Shown: positions 60,459-64,000 of the stretch, piece by piece
Numbering within the stretch: position 1 is the first letter of the stretch
How the letters are laid out: each line of letters opens with the position of its first letter
DNA from: Marinilabiliales bacterium
GTDB lineage: Bacteria > Bacteroidota > Bacteroidia > Bacteroidales > ML635J-15
Direction: 5' to 3'
Assembly: GCA_002869385.1 (NCBI GenBank)
Contig: PKTB01000005.1
Coordinates: 186,001 to 250,000, forward strand
Length of the DNA: 64,000 nt
Notes under the pieces: generated by a model
What the model saw: the letters and a program-made list of their open reading frames with translations, nothing else
What the model was told of the DNA's origin: nothing
Database searches by the model: none
Translations under genes and position numbers: made by a program

Positions 60459-62405
60459 ATGGATAAGAATAGTATAATAGGTTTAGTCGTTATTGGAGCC
60501 CTGTTAGTTGGTTACATGCTAATCACCAAACCCAGCAAGGAGGAATTAGCTGAAACCAAACGAAAACAGGATTCAATAGCACAGGTTGAAAAAGAAAAGG
60601 ACTCTATTCGTAAAGCTGAAGAGTTAGCTCTCGCACAACAAAAAGATAGTCTCGAGAGTATAGAAAGTGTAAACAGTGACAGTATTATTGCCGAAATACC
60701 AGACTCTATTTCTCAGGAAGATAAAGACTCAATTCAAGAATTAGCCTTGGTTTCAGAATATGGTATTTTTAAAGATGCTGCTACAGGTACAGAAGAGTTC
60801 TTCACTATTGAAAACGAGAAAATGATAATTACCCTAACTAATAAGGGTGGGAAAATTTACTCTGTTGAATTAAAAGATTATAAAACATATTATGGTGATC
60901 CTTTAATTCTGTTTACTCAAGACTCAACTGCAGTATTTGGACTTGAAATGCTTGCTCAGGGAAAAGCCCTAATTACAAACGACATGTATTTTGTGCCAAC
61001 AAACAACTCAAAAAACATTAAAGTTGGCAGCGAATCTGTTCAGGCAGGAATGCGACTTGAGGTAAATGAAAACAAATACATTGAATTTCTTTATACTGTT
61101 AAACCTGACGATTATATGATTGATTTTGATATCAACATTGTTGGTTTACAGGAAGAATTAAGATCAAATCCTTATATTACATTACGCTGGAATCATTTGA
61201 TCCCAGGGCTTGAAAGAGGACGCGATTGGGAATCTAACAGCACAACTGCAATGATCAGAATGTCTGACGAGGATGTTGAAAAACTTAGCGAACGTAAAGA
61301 TGAAGACAGCTTCGAAAGCAAAGGTAGTGCTCAATGGGTAGCTTGTAAACAGCAGTTCTTCTCTTCAATTCTTATTGCACAGAATAAGTTAGATAACCCA
61401 ACAGTTAAAATTGCAAAAATTGAAGATGAGAATAGCAAATATCTTAAATCTTTTGAATCAGAATTTACACTCTCATTAACAAATCAGGAAAAAGAAAATC
61501 AGAAATTTAATTTCTATTTTGGCCCCAATAAGTTCTCAACTCTAAAGCAATATGACCTTAAACTCGAGAAGGTTGTTCCATTAGGATGGGGAATATTTGG
61601 TTGGGTAAACAGATTTCTCATTATTCCAATTTTCAACTGGTTAGGTGGGTTTATAAATAATTTTGGTTTGATAATTTTATTACTAACATTAATTATCAAA
61701 ATTGGTCTTTTCCCATTGACATACAAATCATATATGTCATCAGCTAAAATGAGAGTTCTAAAACCTCAGATTGATGAACTTGGTAAGAAGTATGGTAAGG
61801 ATAAAGCAATGGAAAAACAACAGGCGACAATGGCACTATACAAAAAAGCCGGAGCCAGCCCAATGGGTGGTTGTTTACCTATGTTATTACAGTTCCCTAT
61901 ACTGATTGCAATGTTTAGATTCTTCCCTGCATCTATAGAACTAAGACAACAAAGTTTCCTTTGGGCAAATGACTTATCTTCTTATGATGCTATTGTTGAA
62001 TGGTCAGGAAACATCCCATTAATTACTAAATTCTACGGAAATCACATTAGTTTATTTACCTTGTTAATGGCTGCATCAATGTTAATTTCAACTCGAATGA
62101 CAAGTGCAAACCAACAAACAAATAACAATATGCCAGGCATGAAACAAATGATGTATATTATGCCTGTAATGATGATTTTCTGGTTTAATAAATACTCTTC
62201 AGGTTTGAGTTACTATTACTTCCTTGCAAACTTAATTACAATACTTCAGACTTTCATCATTCAGAAGTTTATAATTGATGAAAAGAAAGTGTTGGCGCAA
62301 ATGGAAGCTAATAAGAAAAAACCGCCAAAACCAAAATCAAAATGGCAACAAAGGCTTGAAGAAGCACAAAAAATGCAACAGAAACAAATGCGAAATAAAA
62401 GATAA
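60459..62405 (+). CDS. yidC: Membrane protein insertase YidC
   Basis: 648 residues, of the long Gram-negative type. N-terminal membrane anchor (residues 5-22), a Ser/Glu-rich linker, the periplasmic P1 beta-sandwich (about 95-355), then the conserved Oxa1 core with five membrane helices (FGLIILLLTLIIKIGLFPLT, GCLPMLLQFPILIAMFRFFP, MPVMMIFWFNKYSSGLSYYY). The hydrophilic-groove Arg region YKSYMSSAKMRVLKPQIDEL and a basic C-terminal tail (KKPPKPKSKWQQRLEE) are present. It inserts and folds inner-membrane proteins with or without Sec. The pyrG-yidC order is typical for Bacteroidota. Confidence 0.97.
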   Translation: MDKNSIIGLVVIGALLVGYMLITKPSKEELAETKRKQDSIAQVEKEKDSIRKAEELALAQQKDSLESIESVNSDSIIAEIPDSISQEDKDSIQELALVSEYGIFKDAATGTEEFFTIENEKMIITLTNKGGKIYSVELKDYKTYYGDPLILFTQDSTAVFGLEMLAQGKALITNDMYFVPTNNSKNIKVGSESVQAGMRLEVNENKYIEFLYTVKPDDYMIDFDINIVGLQEELRSNPYITLRWNHLIPGLERGRDWESNSTTAMIRMSDEDVEKLSERKDEDSFESKGSAQWVACKQQFFSSILIAQNKLDNPTVKIAKIEDENSKYLKSFESEFTLSLTNQEKENQKFNFYFGPNKFSTLKQYDLKLEKVVPLGWGIFGWVNRFLIIPIFNWLGGFINNFGLIILLLTLIIKIGLFPLTYKSYMSSAKMRVLKPQIDELGKKYGKDKAMEKQQATMALYKKAGASPMGGCLPMLLQFPILIAMFRFFPASIELRQQSFLWANDLSSYDAIVEWSGNIPLITKFYGNHISLFTLLMAASMLISTRMTSANQQTNNNMPGMKQMMYIMPVMMIFWFNKYSSGLSYYYFLANLITILQTFIIQKFIIDEKKVLAQMEANKKKPPKPKSKWQQRLEEAQKMQQKQMRNKR

Positions 62406-62411
62406 AAGATG

Positions 62412-62440
62412 AAAGCCTGTTCTCAGGCTTTCTTTTTATT
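62412..62440 (+). terminator. Terminator after yidC
   Basis: AAAGCCTG-TTCT-CAGGCTTT followed by CTTTTTATTT. It lies between yidC and the chosen menG start, which supports starting menG at 62445 rather than at the ATG 62409 inside the hairpin flank. Confidence 0.85.
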
Positions 62441-62444
62441 TAAC

Positions 62445-63134
62445 ATGACACACAAACCTAAAATAGCAAAGAAAGATACCCCGAAGATGTTCGACGGTAT
62501 AGCAGGAACTTATGATAAATTAAATCATATTTTATCTTTTGGCATGGACAAGCGATGGCGTAGAGTTTTTGTTAAAAATATAGCTTTCCAAGAATATAGA
62601 AACATTGCAGATATCGCCTCAGGAACAGGTGATTTGTTAGTTGAATTACAAAAACTAAGTTCAAAAAAGTATTACGCTGTTGATCCTGCTGCCAAAATGC
62701 TAGAAATTGCAAAAAGTAAATTGCCTCATGCAGAATTTATAGTATCAGGTGCTGAAAGTCTTCCTTTGGATGAGAATTCAATTGATTTAATTACCGTTTC
62801 TTTTGGAATAAGAAATTTTGCAGATCTGGGACAGTCATTTTCAGAGTTTTATAGAGTTTTAAATACTGGCGGTATTGTTTCTATAATGGAATTTGCAAGA
62901 CCTAAATTTTTCTTATTTAGATGGGGACATAGGCTTTACTTAAGGTTGTTTTTACCTATTATTGGCCGATTAGTGTCTAGAGACAAAAAAGCATATAAAT
63001 ATCTACAAGCATCTATTTTTGATTTTGCTAAAAATGTTGATGTAATTCAGCTTCTGGAAGCAAAAGGTTTTACAAAAAGAAATGTAAAAAAACTCCTTTT
63101 AGGCTCTGTGAATATATATACAGTTGTGAAATAG
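62445..63134 (+). CDS. ubiE: Demethylmenaquinone methyltransferase
   Basis: 229 residues from the ATG at 62445 (MTHKPKIAKKD). The upstream in-frame ATG 62409 lies within the terminator and is unlikely. UbiE/MenG motifs: MFDGIAGTYDKLNHILSFGM, the SAM-binding IADIASGTGDLLVELQ, and VSFGIRNFADLGQSFSEFYR, followed by SIMEFARPKFF. It completes menaquinone synthesis, expected in a Bacteroidota. The name menG would be equally correct. It is followed after 11 bases by the exonuclease gene. Confidence 0.95.
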   Translation: MTHKPKIAKKDTPKMFDGIAGTYDKLNHILSFGMDKRWRRVFVKNIAFQEYRNIADIASGTGDLLVELQKLSSKKYYAVDPAAKMLEIAKSKLPHAEFIVSGAESLPLDENSIDLITVSFGIRNFADLGQSFSEFYRVLNTGGIVSIMEFARPKFFLFRWGHRLYLRLFLPIIGRLVSRDKKAYKYLQASIFDFAKNVDVIQLLEAKGFTKRNVKKLLLGSVNIYTVVK

Positions 63135-63145
63135 AAAAATAGAAA

Positions 63146-63703
63146 ATGCAAAACAAGATACTTTTTATAGACACTGAAACAGGAGGCTTAGACCCTCAAA
63201 AATACTCATTATTATCAGTATGCTTAGTTGTATGGGAAAATAACCAGATTACAAAAACTAAAGAAATATTAATTAATGACGGTGTCCTTTATGTTACCGA
63301 TGAAGCTCTGTCAATAAATAACATCAATATTGAAGAACACAAAAAGTTGGCAATTCCCTCAATTGATGCAATATTAGAAATCAAACAATTTGTAAAAGAA
63401 ACCTTTTTTCATAAAGAAAAAATAACCTTAGCCGGTCATAACGTACAATTTGATCTAAATTTTTTAAAGCAATTGTTTTATAAACATGATGAAAGTTTTC
63501 ATAGCATCTTTTCCCATAGGATTATTGACACTTCATCTATCCTATATTATTTGTTCTTATCCTGAAAATTAAAAGAAAAAGTCATATCATCTGATGCTGC
63601 ATTCAATTACTTTAATATAGAAGTTAAAGGGCGCCATACTGCATTAGGAGATGCTCTTGCAACTGCAGAATTATTTACAAAACTGTTAACTATAGGAGAA
63701 TAG
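63146..63703 (+). pseudogene. DnaQ-like 3'-5' exonuclease, broken by an in-frame TGA
   Basis: The frame is 185 residues with one stop (TGA 63563-63565). The DEDDh exonuclease motifs are ExoI ILFIDTETGGLDPQ (acidic pair), ExoII GHNVQFDLNFL, and ExoIII GRHTALGDALATAELF with the catalytic His and Asp. ExoIII lies after the stop, so a truncated product would be inactive. The stop lies in YLFLS-stop-KLKEKV, where related proteins have Gly (GGA to TGA). The family includes the DNA polymerase III epsilon-like proteins and RNase T-like trimming enzymes; the exact role is not determinable. Confidence 0.82.
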
Positions 63704-63731
63704 GTTATTAGAAAATAATAGATATTATAAT

Positions 63732-63769
63732 AATAGTCTATAGTTTATTAACATGGGCTATTTTTTTTT
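63732..63769 (+). terminator. Possible terminator after the exonuclease gene
   Basis: AATAGTC and GGCTATT can pair (one G-U) across a 17-base loop and are followed by nine or more T. The loop is long, so confidence is moderate. Confidence 0.5.
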
Positions 63770-63826
63770 GTTGATAATTTATACCACTTTAAGCTGCTCA
63801 AAAATGTAATTCAGAAAAATATCAAT

Positions 63827-63834
63827 TACTTTTG
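63827..63834 (+). promoter_or_regulatory. -7 box of thyA (TACTTTTG)
   Basis: TACTTTTG matches TAnnTTTG and lies 29 bases before the thyA ATG. The -33 element is unclear. Confidence 0.6.
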
Positions 63835-63863
63835 AAAATAAATTAATCATAAACAACTATAAA

Positions 63864-64000
63864 ATGGCACAACAATACTTAGACCATGCAAAGAAAATCT
63901 TAACATCTAGTCGTTCAAACTTTAAAGGCGGAAGCAAAGGTTCCGGCATTATCTCATTGTTTGGACATCAAAACGAATATGACCTAAGAGAGGGATATCC
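63864..64000 (+). CDS. thyA: Thymidylate synthase, 5' part (runs off the window)
   Basis: 45 residues are visible. The order QQYLDHAKKIL, then GIISLFGHQNEYDLREGYP matches the ThyA N-terminus, where family members read QYLD...GT(K)xDRTGTGTxSxFG. The position of the phosphate-binding Arg loop (DRTGTGT) is occupied by NFKGGSKGSG, with Lys and Ser in place of Arg and Thr. It may be a divergent ThyA or a ThyA-like enzyme with a different phosphate grip. The rest of the protein is outside the window. Confidence 0.75.
   Translation, partial: MAQQYLDHAKKILTSSRSNFKGGSKGSGIISLFGHQNEYDLREGY

Noticed and set aside
62409..62411. ATG 62409 as the ubiE/menG start
   Set aside because: It lies at the edge of a strong terminator hairpin; the ATG at 62445 gives the usual N-terminus.

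Overview
The window is AT-rich chromosomal DNA from a member of the Bacteroidota, probably a free-living or anaerobic lineage near Bacteroidales/Marinilabiliales; that lower rank is inference. The evidence is the promoter type (TTTG, about 19 bases, then TAnnTTTG, seen before rplU, ahcY and others), the lack of Shine-Dalgarno sequences, a type IX secretion context (a PorT-like protein, a PorV/PorQ-family protein, type A and type B sorting domains, SprB-type repeats), TonB receptors with CarboxypepD_reg domains, and Bacteroidota gene pairs such as pyrG-yidC and rplU-rpmA.

Layout. 1-2.3 kb: minus-strand cluster of a plug-only TonB-receptor-like protein, an ECF sigma factor and a membrane TPR anti-sigma-like protein (runs off the left edge). 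2.5-6.6 kb: an EreA/ChaN-like secreted protein, a HAD phosphatase, a COG2509 flavoprotein and porT. 6.7-7.7 kb: rplU-rpmA, the L27 carrying a long Lys/Ala/Pro tail. 7.8-15.1 kb: lpxH, a secreted M1 peptidase, a thioredoxin-fold lipoprotein, ribF and ahcY. 15.2-33.4 kb: an accessory block with a Rieske-like lipoprotein, a small very basic exported protein, a large TonB-dependent receptor, a 1377-residue secreted protein with a C-terminal sorting domain, a PorV-family protein, and two further tandem copies of the giant protein. 33.5-39.2 kb: a histidine kinase/LuxR regulator pair, a TorF-like outer-membrane protein, amtB, greA and a HIT protein. 39.2-46.4 kb: ruvC, a TPR protein, serS, lptB, an exonuclease/phosphatase-family lipoprotein and a beta-helix lipoprotein. 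46.5-54.4 kb: a SprB/PKD type B secreted protein, an ABC-F ATPase, trmD and a sphingomyelinase-like enzyme. 54.5-64 kb: a DUF349 protein, a TonB receptor, pyrG, yidC, menG/ubiE, a 3'-5' exonuclease and the start of thyA. No tRNA, rRNA, CRISPR array, IS element or prophage was recognised.

The most striking property is that nine otherwise well-preserved reading frames, including pyrG and ribF, are broken by eleven single in-frame stop codons and by no evident frameshift. Where paralogues or family knowledge give the expected residue, the stops are mostly TGA at glycine (GGA) and TAA at glutamate (GAA), that is G-to-T changes. Genuine gene ends use TAA, TAG and TGA, so a wholesale code change is unlikely. 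An oxidative-damage sequencing artefact, a G:C-to-T:A mutator lineage, or suppression are the explanations to separate.

The best candidate for an undescribed system is the 16-33 kb block: receptor, giant secreted protein, PorV-like protein and two extra giant paralogues that look like mosaics of each other. A second candidate is a pair of perfect 36-40 base palindromes (15135-15174 and 50734-50769) that share a core and differ by compensatory base-pair changes.
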